Part shown: piece after piece, positions 53,216-62,603 of the stretch
How positions within the stretch are numbered: the first letter of the stretch is position 1
How the letters are laid out: each line of letters opens with the position of its first letter
DNA from: an uncultured Nitrospira sp.
Lineage (GTDB): Bacteria; Nitrospirota; Nitrospiria; Nitrospirales; Nitrospiraceae
Reading direction: 5' to 3'
DNA length: 64,000 nucleotides
Assembly (NCBI GenBank): GCA_902500825.1
Contig: CABVRX010000010.1
Location: 54,375-118,374, forward strand
Translations under genes and position numbers: made by a program
Notes under the pieces: generated by a model
Databases searched by the model: none
The model's input: only the letters and a program-made list of their open reading frames with translations
Told to the model about the DNA's origin: nothing

Positions 53216-53926
53216 TTAGTGAGCAAGAGTTCCAAAAGCGGCAAACAATCGCCCAGCAAGATAATAAGTGCCCCGGCTGTCGCCCACGTGCTTGCGTCGC
53301 AAGAAGTCGTTCAGAACTCGTCCGTCCGCGGTTTTGTGCGTGTCCGGGTGTTTCAGATTCATGCGATACCGTTCAATCCCCGCTGAAACCGAGCTGACGA
53401 ACACCACAGTCCCATCGTGATCCACCTTCTCGACGACACCGACGTGGGTGAGTGGGTCGTTCGGCAATCCATCCCGGTTGAAATCCCAGGTGTTGTGGAA
53501 AAAGACGAGGTCACCCGGATTGACGGTCGGGCCATAGTGAATCCGGCCATGCTCCACCACATGGGTAAAGATGCGCCCGACGCCGTTGCCTCCATCCAGT
53601 TCACCCAGCCCGCCATACAAATCCACACGCTGCGAGGCATACACGCCCCGGACAAAGCCTGAGCAATCCGGAGTATAGTTCCGTCCACCGACTTGAATCC
53701 GTGACTGTCCGACAAATTTCACCGCGGTCTTTACCAGTTCCGTCTGCCGCGGGATTCCCTTGGCCATGGCGCAACAATGTGCTCCCCGTGTGCCCATCGT
53801 CGGAATCACGCTCGACTGATCTTGTGGCAACTGCCGCCCAGTCGTGACACAGCCAGAGAGCGTGCCTGAAATCAGCAAGGCCAGAATCCCAATCGTGAAG
53901 GAGTGTCTGTCATCTGCTGAGCCCAT
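53216..53926 (-). CDS. NlpC/P60-like cell-wall hydrolase lipoprotein
   Basis: From ATG 53926 this 236-residue protein has a lipoprotein signal (IGILALLISGTLSGC) and an NlpC/P60-like catalytic domain. The catalytic Cys lies in YTPDCSGFVRGVYAS (residues ~100-114) and the histidine in DPLTHVGVVEKVDHDG (~170-185), as in gamma-D-glutamyl endopeptidases of peptidoglycan. The GTFFHNT-like stretch GDLVFFHNTWDFNRDG is also family-like. It probably trims peptidoglycan at the outer membrane. No Shine-Dalgarno sequence is obvious. Confidence 0.8.
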   Translation of the reverse strand: MGSADDRHSFTIGILALLISGTLSGCVTTGRQLPQDQSSVIPTMGTRGAHCCAMAKGIPRQTELVKTAVKFVGQSRIQVGGRNYTPDCSGFVRGVYASQRVDLYGGLGELDGGNGVGRIFTHVVEHGRIHYGPTVNPGDLVFFHNTWDFNRDGLPNDPLTHVGVVEKVDHDGTVVFVSSVSAGIERYRMNLKHPDTHKTADGRVLNDFLRRKHVGDSRGTYYLAGRLFAAFGTLAH

Positions 53927-53980
53927 ACGGCTGTAGTATACAGACCAGCCGCTATAAGAGAATACCTGTGTACCGTTCAA

Positions 53981-55417
<1,437 letters not shown>

Positions 55418-55549
55418 GCACGGTGCTCCATGTATAAGGTTCCAACTCTTTGCGGGCGTCATGATAAACTCAGCTCGGCGATTTTCACAAGAGCAAGGGA
55501 CGATGAGTCTGGGAAGCTGGTGATGAAGGAGCAGGATTCTAGACAAATA

Positions 55550-55578
55550 AAAAGGCCCGCCTGGGATGCGGGCCTTTT
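55550..55578 (-). terminator. rho-independent terminator (symmetrical)
   Basis: AAAAGGCCCGC (55550-55560) and GCGGGCCTTTT (55568-55578) form an 11-bp stem with a 7-base loop and U-runs possible on both strands. It lies between the small membrane-protein gene and fumC on the minus strand and should end transcription of the former. Confidence 0.85.
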
Positions 55579-55651
55579 GGCGAATCACACAATCTGGTCC
55601 GAGATAGGATCCCAATATCGAGGATCGGAGTAAGGTTCCCCTCTCAAACCA

Positions 55652-55915
55652 TCACATTCGAGTGACTTCTCGCTCGACTCTTTTGGTCGCATTCATCTCC
55701 GGTTGGAACACATAGGCTGGTTCGCGTTTGACGATCCTGAACAAATGCATGACATCTATCCCCATACCCGTCAATGCAAGACACCATCCACCGACGATCA
55801 TCCACCAGGCCAACGAAAACGCCTCGGAAGGTTGGTCGAAATTGAAAACGGCCACAATCCCCCCGAGCGCCAGCGCCATTCCGACTGTCATCAGCGAATA
55901 GCTGAAAGTTTTCAT
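55652..55915 (-). CDS. small two-helix membrane protein
   Basis: This 87-residue protein (from ATG 55915, with GAGGCGAAG upstream) has two transmembrane helices (YSLMTVGMALALGGIVAVF and WWMIVGGWCLALTGMGIDVM). A charged cytoplasmic tail follows. It resembles the small DUF-type inner-membrane proteins found with respiratory genes, but I cannot name a family. A terminator follows it. Confidence 0.6.
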   Translation of the reverse strand: MKTFSYSLMTVGMALALGGIVAVFNFDQPSEAFSLAWWMIVGGWCLALTGMGIDVMHLFRIVKREPAYVFQPEMNATKRVEREVTRM

Positions 55916-56299
55916 CTTCGCCTCATCAAACATGTTAAGTGTTGAACAAGTTCGACAATTCGGTGGAGCGTCGACACACCTTCTTATGTGTGCTTAGTAG
56001 CTATCAAGACCTCCTTAGTATTTCGGCCATACTCGGCCTGGCCGCCAGTGGGATGAGGTGGCACTGGACCGCCGCCTCGTATCGACAGAAGTAATGGCGA
56101 CGGTCTACTGGTCTTGTTGAATCTGTGTGAACCGGTTCGCATGGTCATAGGCGTAAGCTCTTGTACGAACCGAAGACACTGACGGTACGCGACGCACTGT
56201 ACTTGTTTTCGTCAAATACGCAATACGCAAAGATGACCCTATCGAGTAGATCCAATGGGGTCTTCATGTCGGAGTCTGATAGGTACTCAACACTTAGCG
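55916..56299. other. gene-free interval at the left edge of the accessory region
   Basis: I see no convincing gene. The stretch carries several in-frame stops on all frames and lies just left of an IS5-type transposase fragment. It marks the point where the ordered housekeeping gene layout ends. Confidence 0.35.
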
Positions 56300-56425
56300 A
56301 TGGGGCTGAACGATCAATGGAAGCACATCAAGGATTTGTTGTCTGGCAAGGCGAGCGATCCGGGGCGGACGGCAACAGATCACCGAAAACTTGTGGATGC
56401 GGTGCTTTGGAGCGCGCGGAACAAT
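56300..56425 (+). pseudogene. IS5-family transposase N-terminal fragment
   Basis: About 42 codons read [20 protein letters not shown] followed by [20 protein letters not shown]. This is the N-terminal DUF4096-like segment of IS5-type transposases (LTDxQWxxIxPLLPGKxxDPGRTxxDNRxFxxAVLWIARTG). The similarity ends after SARNN, and no catalytic core remains. It is the trace of a lost insertion sequence. Confidence 0.65.
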
Positions 56426-56577
56426 CCGCTCCGCTTCATCCTGGCGTCGGGCAGGCGTCAGACTGCACACAAGCCGAGCCTCTACTGACGGAACTACCCG
56501 CGCCATACATCATTACCGACAGAATGTCGAGCAGGCCCTGATGATACTAGTTCGGAGGAAGGAATATGTTTGAGTGA

Positions 56578-56643
56578 ATGTATGAATAGCCCTGCAGTAT
56601 TTCAATTATTATGTATGAATAGTCATACACTATTTCTATTGAA
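56578..56643. repeat. two tandem 33-bp AT-rich repeat units
   Basis: Unit 1 (56578-56610) and unit 2 (56611-56643) both begin with ATGTATGAATAG and both contain TATTTC-ATT near the end; about two thirds of positions match. Unit 2 also holds a hairpin, TGTATGA and TCATACA (56612-56629). They lie ~240 bp before the PhyH-like gene and could be operator sites. The rest of 56426-56879 shows no gene. Confidence 0.45.
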
Positions 56644-56879
56644 GTAGGCCTCTGTCCTTAGTGGCGTAGGTGATATTTCAATCAACATGGTAACCGGTAG
56701 CCTGTTCCTGTGCAATGTTTTCAGGTGGTTGAGAGCAAAGAACAATGGACACGAGTTACCAAGCGTGGGTATGGGATCGATCGGTATGGTTTATGCTTAC
56801 CTTGTGATGATCTGGCTCAAACCATTTTTGCTTCAAAACATCTAAGCCAAAGGTTTTTCTCATCACGAGTCTTTCAAAA

Positions 56880-57737
56880 GTGGATACGGTGTTGCCGCAA
56901 ATTCCTCAGCTGTATCATCAGATCCGGATCCTTGTGCACAAGAAACGGTGGGTGCTGCGCGCGACGCAAGTCCTCCGGGGGTGGGTGATCTTAGGTCCAT
57001 TGCGACCGTATGCCATCCGCTACTATCAACGGCGTAATCGGGCTCGCCCGCTGCGGGTGGAGACCCATGATCTCTTCCCCAAGGGTCGCGTCGAGCCCGT
57101 GGTCCATGCGTTGAACGCGCGCGGGTATGCCGACGGATGGAAGATTCCGGACACGTCCGTAGCGCAGATCGTCCAGTATGTGCAGGACACGAAGTTCGTG
57201 AAGTACTGGAACCCGCATCGAGAATGCGCGGCGATCGACCAGATTGCCAGGAATGAAAAGCTGGTGGAGATTGCCCGGCGGTACTTGGGCGCGGAACCGA
57301 TCTTATGGCTGACCCAAATCAAGTGGTCGTTTGGTGAGCAGGCCGCCCATGAACGACACGGGTTGTTGTCGGACGGGAACGTGCCCATTCAATATGACGG
57401 CGATGCGTTTCACTATGACACGTTGGATTTCAAGTCGTTAACCGTGTTTATCTATCTCACCGATGTGGACGCGTCGTGTGGGCCGCATGTGCTCATTGAG
57501 AATACGCATACGGCCAAGCGCTGGGGCGACATTTGTCAGATTATTCTGGGGGACGCGGCCGCGCAGCGGCGGTTCGGCGATCGCATTAAGACGATTCTCG
57601 GCGAGAAGGGGACCATGCTGTTCGAGGAGACCAGCGCGTTTCATAAGGCCAGCCGCTGTCAGACCAAGCGGCTGATGCTGTCGATCGACTATGTATTGCA
57701 GCGCGCCCCCCCGCCGGAACGGCCGGTGTTGGCGTGA
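56880..57737 (+). CDS. PhyH-like iron(II)/2-oxoglutarate dioxygenase-type protein
   Basis: This 285-residue protein has the phytanoyl-CoA dioxygenase-type double-stranded beta-helix. The first iron ligands are in DAFHYDTLDFK (HxD, residues ~179-189), and the distal histidine is in FEETSAFHKAS (~254-264). The core also has SLTVFIYLTDVDASCGPHVL. These enzymes hydroxylate small molecules or secondary metabolites. The start is GTG 56880, without a Shine-Dalgarno sequence, and the first ~40 residues look atypical, so the N-terminus may be truncated. The gene is more GC-rich than the following one. Confidence 0.75.
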   Translation: MDTVLPQIPQLYHQIRILVHKKRWVLRATQVLRGWVILGPLRPYAIRYYQRRNRARPLRVETHDLFPKGRVEPVVHALNARGYADGWKIPDTSVAQIVQYVQDTKFVKYWNPHRECAAIDQIARNEKLVEIARRYLGAEPILWLTQIKWSFGEQAAHERHGLLSDGNVPIQYDGDAFHYDTLDFKSLTVFIYLTDVDASCGPHVLIENTHTAKRWGDICQIILGDAAAQRRFGDRIKTILGEKGTMLFEETSAFHKASRCQTKRLMLSIDYVLQRAPPPERPVLA

Positions 57738-57799
57738 CGCGGAGGAACCGGTCGACCCCGTGCCGGGCTGGCACCGGCTGTCGGCAGGCGAGGTCGCGT

Positions 57800-57960
57800 G
57801 CTCCCACCCAGATGCGTGTCCTTCTTCTTCCAAACGTAACCGGTCTGCTCGGCGACTCTCAATGGCCGACAGAGGTCACCGAAGGGCGTGTCGCTCTCCA
57901 TTAACGGAATAGCGTAGACGATCTGCTCCTCAGCAAACGTTGATCGTTTTATGGACCCGC
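57800..57960 (-). pseudogene. IS3-family transposase OrfA remnant, left copy
   Basis: On the minus strand this reads KRSTFAEEQIVYAIPLMESD, then PFGDLCRPLRVAEQTGYVWK and KKDTHLG. That is the HTH of IS3-type OrfA (KRSRFTEEQIVxALRQxESGTPVxEVCRKLGISEQTFYRWKKK). No start, OrfB or terminal repeats remain. A similar remnant in the same orientation lies at 63661-63810, so the two bracket the genes between them. Confidence 0.7.
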
Positions 57961-58371
57961 GCCTTTCGTCGAGGACCGCCGAATTCCCTCGGTTCCTCTC
58001 GTTTTACCTCGCCGTTATTTTGCGGGGAAGCCGTCAGGTAGACGTGCCAGCAAGAAAAGCCTACTCGGTCTCATGAGGGTACGAGAGGACTCGCTCTGCA
58101 CGTGAGATCCTGACCCCACGATTGTCAACGACATGAACGTAGGTGCGGTATCTTTACTGATATAGTGAAATCCTGTAGCATATAAAATTTACGTCTACAT
58201 ATGTACTGTATCAGCTCGACTTCCTCCGACCTGGGAAGCTCATGAAAAGCGCGATGGGAGAGCGTTTCAATGGATGTTTCCCGGATGAGTGCTGGATAAC
58301 ACGATGTCTACAGCGAAAAGAAACCAGATTGCAGAATACGCTGCGACGCTTGCGATGAAGGAAGGATGACC
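57961..58371. other. intergenic region before the asparagine-synthetase-like gene
   Basis: After the IS3 remnant, the sequence becomes AT-rich near 58140-58220 (TAGCATATAAAATTTACGTC), which is where the promoter of the downstream gene should lie. I see no coding sequence with support. Confidence 0.35.
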
Positions 58372-60231
58372 ATGTCGGAGTTTACAGTCGTCATGCGGAA
58401 GACTAGCCGGAGAAACACTTATAAGTCTCAGGGTGTACTTACGAAGAATAGTCATGCTGTAAGTTTTGTCGAAGATGGCTTCAGTTTTTCAGCCGACCTG
58501 ACAGAGAGGCACAACGGGAATATCTACCTTGAAGAAAACAATCACCCGCACAATACGTCTTTCGTCATATCTTTTGGTTGGTGCTATCGACGCGGGGATA
58601 ACGCAAATCAGTTTAGAGAACAGGACATCGCCGAATTTCTTCAATCTCATCGCTCCAAAGCGATACCCGACATAGATGCATTGAGCGGAATATTTTCCCT
58701 ATTATCCTACGACCACCTGAGCGAAACGCTGTGGATCTGTACAGATATGTGGGCTCAGCACGGATTTTACTATGGATCGAACGATAATAAGGTGGTCATA
58801 AGCTCAAAGGCGTCAATTGTTGCCGATGCATTGGGCGCAAGGATTGACGGCATCAGCTATTTGTCGCTATTGCGCGACACTGGTATTCCTCCCGGAAGGA
58901 CACTTTACTGCGATGTGTGGCGTTCGACATGCGGACGGGGCGTACATTTAGATATCAAAAATGGCAAGGCTCGCCTTGTCCAAGTGCAACCATTATATCG
59001 GTCTCCGGAAAACATGAGCTTCAAAGCAGCCGTCGATCGATTGATCGATGTCCTTGGCAGGGTTTGTCCATCTGCAGCCAGCGGACCATCTACTGTTGTG
59101 GACTTGACCGGAGGAAATGATAGCCGTCTTACGGCAGCCGTTCTTTCTTCGTCACAGGGAAGCAGGATAGGGAAGCAGGTGAGATTCAGAGTTGTCGGGG
59201 ATGAAAGCCATCCCGATGTGATTGTAGCTCGGCGGATTGCGAGCGAATTTGGCTGGACTCTGCAAAGGGACAGCAGGACGATAGAGTCGGATTATTCAGC
59301 CCAATCCTTATTGAATGCATCCATATTGTCAGATGGGAACCATTTGCCCGCAAGAGTACAGAGCAGGATGACACAAGAGTCGGTGCTTTGGGGGGCAGCG
59401 GATGGACTTGTCGGTTCTCTCGGTGGTGAGTTATTTCGAGACTTTTTCTGGCGCCACGAATTCCTGAATATGGGACGTACCAATAGAGTGAACTTTGACG
59501 CGCTGTTAAAGCATCGGCTCTATGCTTCCAATGAAGTTGATATCACGCATATCTCCGATGGACGGCTGACTCTGCATGATCATAATTTATCCCTGCTGAA
59601 GCCATACCAACTGATTGCCTCGTCAGCGCCTGACGCCAAGAATGTTTACAAGCTCGACATAATCTATCTCCATAAGCTGATGAGCAGGTCCTATTGCTGG
59701 ATTCTGTCCGATTTGCGAAAGTTGATGTTGCCGTTCTTATCACATGAAATTACTCTTGCGAGCCTGACAACTCCGTGGAAATTCAGAGTTCATAGAAAGT
59801 TAGTCACCGCTGCAGTAGAAAAAATGAACCCTGTATTGTCCACAATACCTACTGAGAGTGGGGCTCCGATGAAACCATTACGACTATTGACGTTTGGGGG
59901 GTATGCTAAATTCGCCGCGTCCGACCTTCAACAGGCGTTGCAACGGTATTTCAGCACTAAGAGGCTTACTCAACAAACAGCTTTATCAATCCCATCCGAG
60001 TGGCTCGATGTATTCAAACAAAGTGAGGTTTCTCAAAATAGCAGCACCATCCAGTCCGGCATGAGAGGATCTAAAATAAATCATAACGAAAATTTCACTG
60101 CGACTCAGCACCGAGAAATTCAGGCGCTCCTGCTGATTCAATCGCTCACACAGCACTATAAAGGTATATCTCCATCTTTGTCGTTCGGCGGCAACGATGC
60201 AAATTTCACCGAAGCTACTTATCTTCTATAA
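58372..60231 (+). CDS. asparagine-synthetase-like protein without the glutaminase cysteine
   Basis: This 619-residue protein has the two-domain asparagine synthetase layout. An N-terminal Ntn-like domain (~200 residues, LSGIFSLLSYDHLSETLWIC) lacks Cys-2, so it cannot release ammonia from glutamine. A C-terminal ATP-pyrophosphatase domain has the PP-loop VVDLTGGNDSRLTAAVL (residues ~240-256), a TGGxDS variant of SGGxDS, and ESHPDVIVARRIASEFGW. Such proteins act as AMP-forming amide synthetases, cyclases or lasso-type enzymes. I choose ATG 58372 because GGAAGG lies at good distance; ATG 58366 is alternative. The gene is AT-richer than the window average. Confidence 0.75.
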   Translation: MSEFTVVMRKTSRRNTYKSQGVLTKNSHAVSFVEDGFSFSADLTERHNGNIYLEENNHPHNTSFVISFGWCYRRGDNANQFREQDIAEFLQSHRSKAIPDIDALSGIFSLLSYDHLSETLWICTDMWAQHGFYYGSNDNKVVISSKASIVADALGARIDGISYLSLLRDTGIPPGRTLYCDVWRSTCGRGVHLDIKNGKARLVQVQPLYRSPENMSFKAAVDRLIDVLGRVCPSAASGPSTVVDLTGGNDSRLTAAVLSSSQGSRIGKQVRFRVVGDESHPDVIVARRIASEFGWTLQRDSRTIESDYSAQSLLNASILSDGNHLPARVQSRMTQESVLWGAADGLVGSLGGELFRDFFWRHEFLNMGRTNRVNFDALLKHRLYASNEVDITHISDGRLTLHDHNLSLLKPYQLIASSAPDAKNVYKLDIIYLHKLMSRSYCWILSDLRKLMLPFLSHEITLASLTTPWKFRVHRKLVTAAVEKMNPVLSTIPTESGAPMKPLRLLTFGGYAKFAASDLQQALQRYFSTKRLTQQTALSIPSEWLDVFKQSEVSQNSSTIQSGMRGSKINHNENFTATQHREIQALLLIQSLTQHYKGISPSLSFGGNDANFTEATYLL

Positions 60232-60434
60232 ACTCTATTGGGTTCTGAGCCAGCTACAACGTAGCGCACGTTTACCCACGATGGAGACAGATCGAAGGCG
60301 AATCTTCCCGATAAAATGATCATCCTTCGGCCGGCAACAAGCGACCGCTCGCCAGAAAACAACGGCACTTCAAAATAGAGCAGGAAAATCGCTGACGGTT
60401 GACCGTGTTCTGAGCTTAGCGAGATCAGCTCCAC
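60219..60434 (-). CDS. possible small protein or gene fragment
   Basis: A 71-residue frame from GTG 60434 reads ELISLSSEHGQPSAIFLLYF and more, with a beta-strand-like texture. It has no ribosome binding site and overlaps the end of the convergent gene by 13 bp. It could be the decayed C-terminus of a larger protein. I do not recognise it. Confidence 0.25.
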   Translation of the reverse strand: MELISLSSEHGQPSAIFLLYFEVPLFSGERSLVAGRRMIILSGRFAFDLSPSWVNVRYVVAGSEPNRVYRR

Positions 60435-60477
60435 ATATGTAAGTCCATCTTCACGTTACACCTTCTCATAAAGCGGA

Positions 60478-61794
60478 TTACTTCGATGCTACAGACCTGG
60501 CCAATTGTCGGTAATCATTAAACCGCCGAGCCTTCAAATCAAAACGCGGCAATGTACCATGCGGGACGATCTTCACCGCCACACGCAAAGTGAGGGCATT
60601 CCGAATTTCATGACCAACTGCAGCGGCGATGGCCTCAGCATCTCCGGTCGTCACTTCCACTCGAAGTTCCATCTCATCCAGCTCACGGTGGCGATACACG
60701 TCCACGGTAAATTCCCCGACTTCTGGAAATTGCCTGACAATATTTTCAATCGCACTTGGGAAGACATTGATCCCACGGATGACAATCACCCCATCGACTC
60801 TGCCGATCACCCCACCCTCTAGACGATGATAGGTTCGCTCACATTCACAGTGACCAGTACTCAACTTCACTCGATCACCGGTCCGGTATCGGATGACCGG
60901 CATTCCCACTCGCCCGAGGTTAGAGATAACCAATTCTCCTTCTTGAGCAAGATCCCCTGTCACCGGATCAATCACTTCACAGATAAATTCACCTTCATTC
61001 ATATGAGGACCTTGTTGAGCCAAGCATTCAAAGCCCCAGGCTCCAACCTCCGTTGCCCCGGCATGATCGTAACATTTAGTGTTCCAAATTGACTCGATAC
61101 GTTTGCGTGTTCCAGGTATGCTTGCCCCAGGCTCTCCTGCATGGATGTTGATCTTGACGCTTGAATTGGAAAAATCCATGCCCTCTTCTTTCGCAATTTC
61201 CCCCAAATGCAACGCATATGTAGGGGTGCAGACTAACACCGTCACCTCATGGTTAAAAATCGCCTTGACTCGTTGCTGAGAGGACATCCCTCCACCGGGA
61301 ATTGACATAGCACCGATCACTCGCGCTCCTTCATGGGCGCTCCAAAATCCAATGAATGGGCCAAATGAAAAGGCAAAAAAAATCCGATCATGCGAGGATA
61401 CTCCAGCAGCTCTATAAACCATCGCCCAACAGCGAGCCCACCAACTCCAACTCTCCTCCGTGTCCAAACAGCGCAACGGCTGTCCTGTGGTGCCGGAAGT
61501 TTGGTGGATTCGAGTGTAATCCTCACGTTGAAAAGTCAGGTTTGTTCCATAGGGCGGATGAAGGGCTTGATCGTTCGACAGCTCCTCTTTCGTTGTAAAT
61601 GGAATTTTTCGATAATCATCAAATGTTTGGATTTCATTTGCACGCTTAATTCCGGCCTTTTCCAACTTCGATCGATAGAAGTTGTTGTTTTTCAACACTG
61701 GATCCAACATTAATTGCAGCTTTTTCAATTGAATTTGCTGTAAGGCTTCACGCCCAAGCGTCTCAATGAACGGATCTAAGTACTGGAAACTCAT
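60478..61794 (-). CDS. PaaK-like aryl/acyl-CoA ligase (adenylate-forming)
   Basis: This 438-residue protein belongs to the phenylacetate-CoA ligase branch of adenylate-forming enzymes. It has the P-loop in IHQTSGTTGQPLR (residues ~96-108), YDHAGATEVGAWGFECLAQQ (~238-257), VIRYRTGDRV (~302-311) and the C-terminal IGRVDGVIVIRGINVFPSAI (~330-349). It should activate a carboxylic acid, such as phenylacetate or a benzoate, to the AMP and CoA derivative. I start it at ATG 61794, with AAGGGAGATC upstream. It is the last gene of a three-gene operon with a UbiC-like and an AAC(3)-like protein, so its acid is plausibly 4-hydroxybenzoate. Confidence 0.9.
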   Translation of the reverse strand: MSFQYLDPFIETLGREALQQIQLKKLQLMLDPVLKNNNFYRSKLEKAGIKRANEIQTFDDYRKIPFTTKEELSNDQALHPPYGTNLTFQREDYTRIHQTSGTTGQPLRCLDTEESWSWWARCWAMVYRAAGVSSHDRIFFAFSFGPFIGFWSAHEGARVIGAMSIPGGGMSSQQRVKAIFNHEVTVLVCTPTYALHLGEIAKEEGMDFSNSSVKINIHAGEPGASIPGTRKRIESIWNTKCYDHAGATEVGAWGFECLAQQGPHMNEGEFICEVIDPVTGDLAQEGELVISNLGRVGMPVIRYRTGDRVKLSTGHCECERTYHRLEGGVIGRVDGVIVIRGINVFPSAIENIVRQFPEVGEFTVDVYRHRELDEMELRVEVTTGDAEAIAAAVGHEIRNALTLRVAVKIVPHGTLPRFDLKARRFNDYRQLARSVASK

Positions 61795-61897
61795 AAGATC
61801 TCCCTTCAAGGCTCAGCTAAATTTCTTCGGGGGTTTTACACGCATTCGAGGAGAGCGATTGGAGCTGTTGTTCTAAACTATCCATGCCGGACATCGA

Positions 61898-62494
61898 TTA
61901 ATGATGCGCCGGCATGGCATCCCCTTGAACAGGAAATTTCTCGTTTATCAGCATAATGGGCTTTCCACCCGCAATGATTCGGTACGTCCTGCTTAGTGCT
62001 TCTACCCCGGCCATGTCGCGGACGGCATCGGGAACGTTTTTGAGAGTCTCTTTGCCCCACCAGAGCAACTCCCGGTGAGTCTCCCAACGATTGCCGTATA
62101 GAATTCGGCCAATTCCCCCGCCATCCAATTCGAGGCCTTCTCTGATAAACTGGGGCAGTCGATCAAGAATAATCAGAGAAGGAGCATAGGCATAACAGGT
62201 ATAACTTCCTTTCCCACGCAACAAGACCTGGCGCATCAGCACCTTGCTTCCTTTTTCTGCTTCTAACCATTCATTATCAACAGCTAATGGCCTGATTTCC
62301 TGGCCTAACCTTAGAATTTCAATTTGCTCCATGGTATAGGCTTCAATAAATTTGGTGACAGTTCCATCGGTTACCATAAGAGCCCGTTGAAACGGAGTTA
62401 ATGTTCGAAGATTGAGTTCCCGTAAATCTGCCGGAAGGGCAAACTGAGCCGTGAGCAAATCTTCCATTGGATTAAAGTCGTTGATTCGTTGCAT
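61898..62494 (-). CDS. DUF98/UbiC-like chorismate pyruvate-lyase
   Basis: From ATG 62494, with GAGGGAAC upstream, this 198-residue protein matches the chorismate-lyase-like DUF98 family: TPFQRALMVTDGTVTKFIEA near the N-terminus, a hydrophobic core (SYTCYAYAPSLIILDRLP), IGRILYGNRWETHRELLWWG and the C-terminal YRIIAGGKPIMLINEKFPVQ with the conserved acid. Relatives release pyruvate from chorismate to make 4-hydroxybenzoate, as in phenolic-glycolipid or ubiquinone synthesis. It lies 103 bp before the CoA-ligase gene on the same strand. A longer start at 62563 is less likely. Confidence 0.82.
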   Translation of the reverse strand: MQRINDFNPMEDLLTAQFALPADLRELNLRTLTPFQRALMVTDGTVTKFIEAYTMEQIEILRLGQEIRPLAVDNEWLEAEKGSKVLMRQVLLRGKGSYTCYAYAPSLIILDRLPQFIREGLELDGGGIGRILYGNRWETHRELLWWGKETLKNVPDAVRDMAGVEALSRTYRIIAGGKPIMLINEKFPVQGDAMPAHH

Positions 62495-62603
62495 GAGTGT
62501 TCCCTCAAGACGGAACGTGACGCTTCCCTCAGAAAGCCCAGGGATGCCCTCCGCAGCTTTCACGAAAGCCGGTGGAATCGACTCCCCGTTTCAATCTCGG
62601 CGA

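Noticed and set aside
55418..55615. N-terminal extension of fumarase to 55615
   Set aside because: It spans a clear terminator hairpin, and the internal ATG 55417 has a Shine-Dalgarno sequence and the normal FumC N-terminus.
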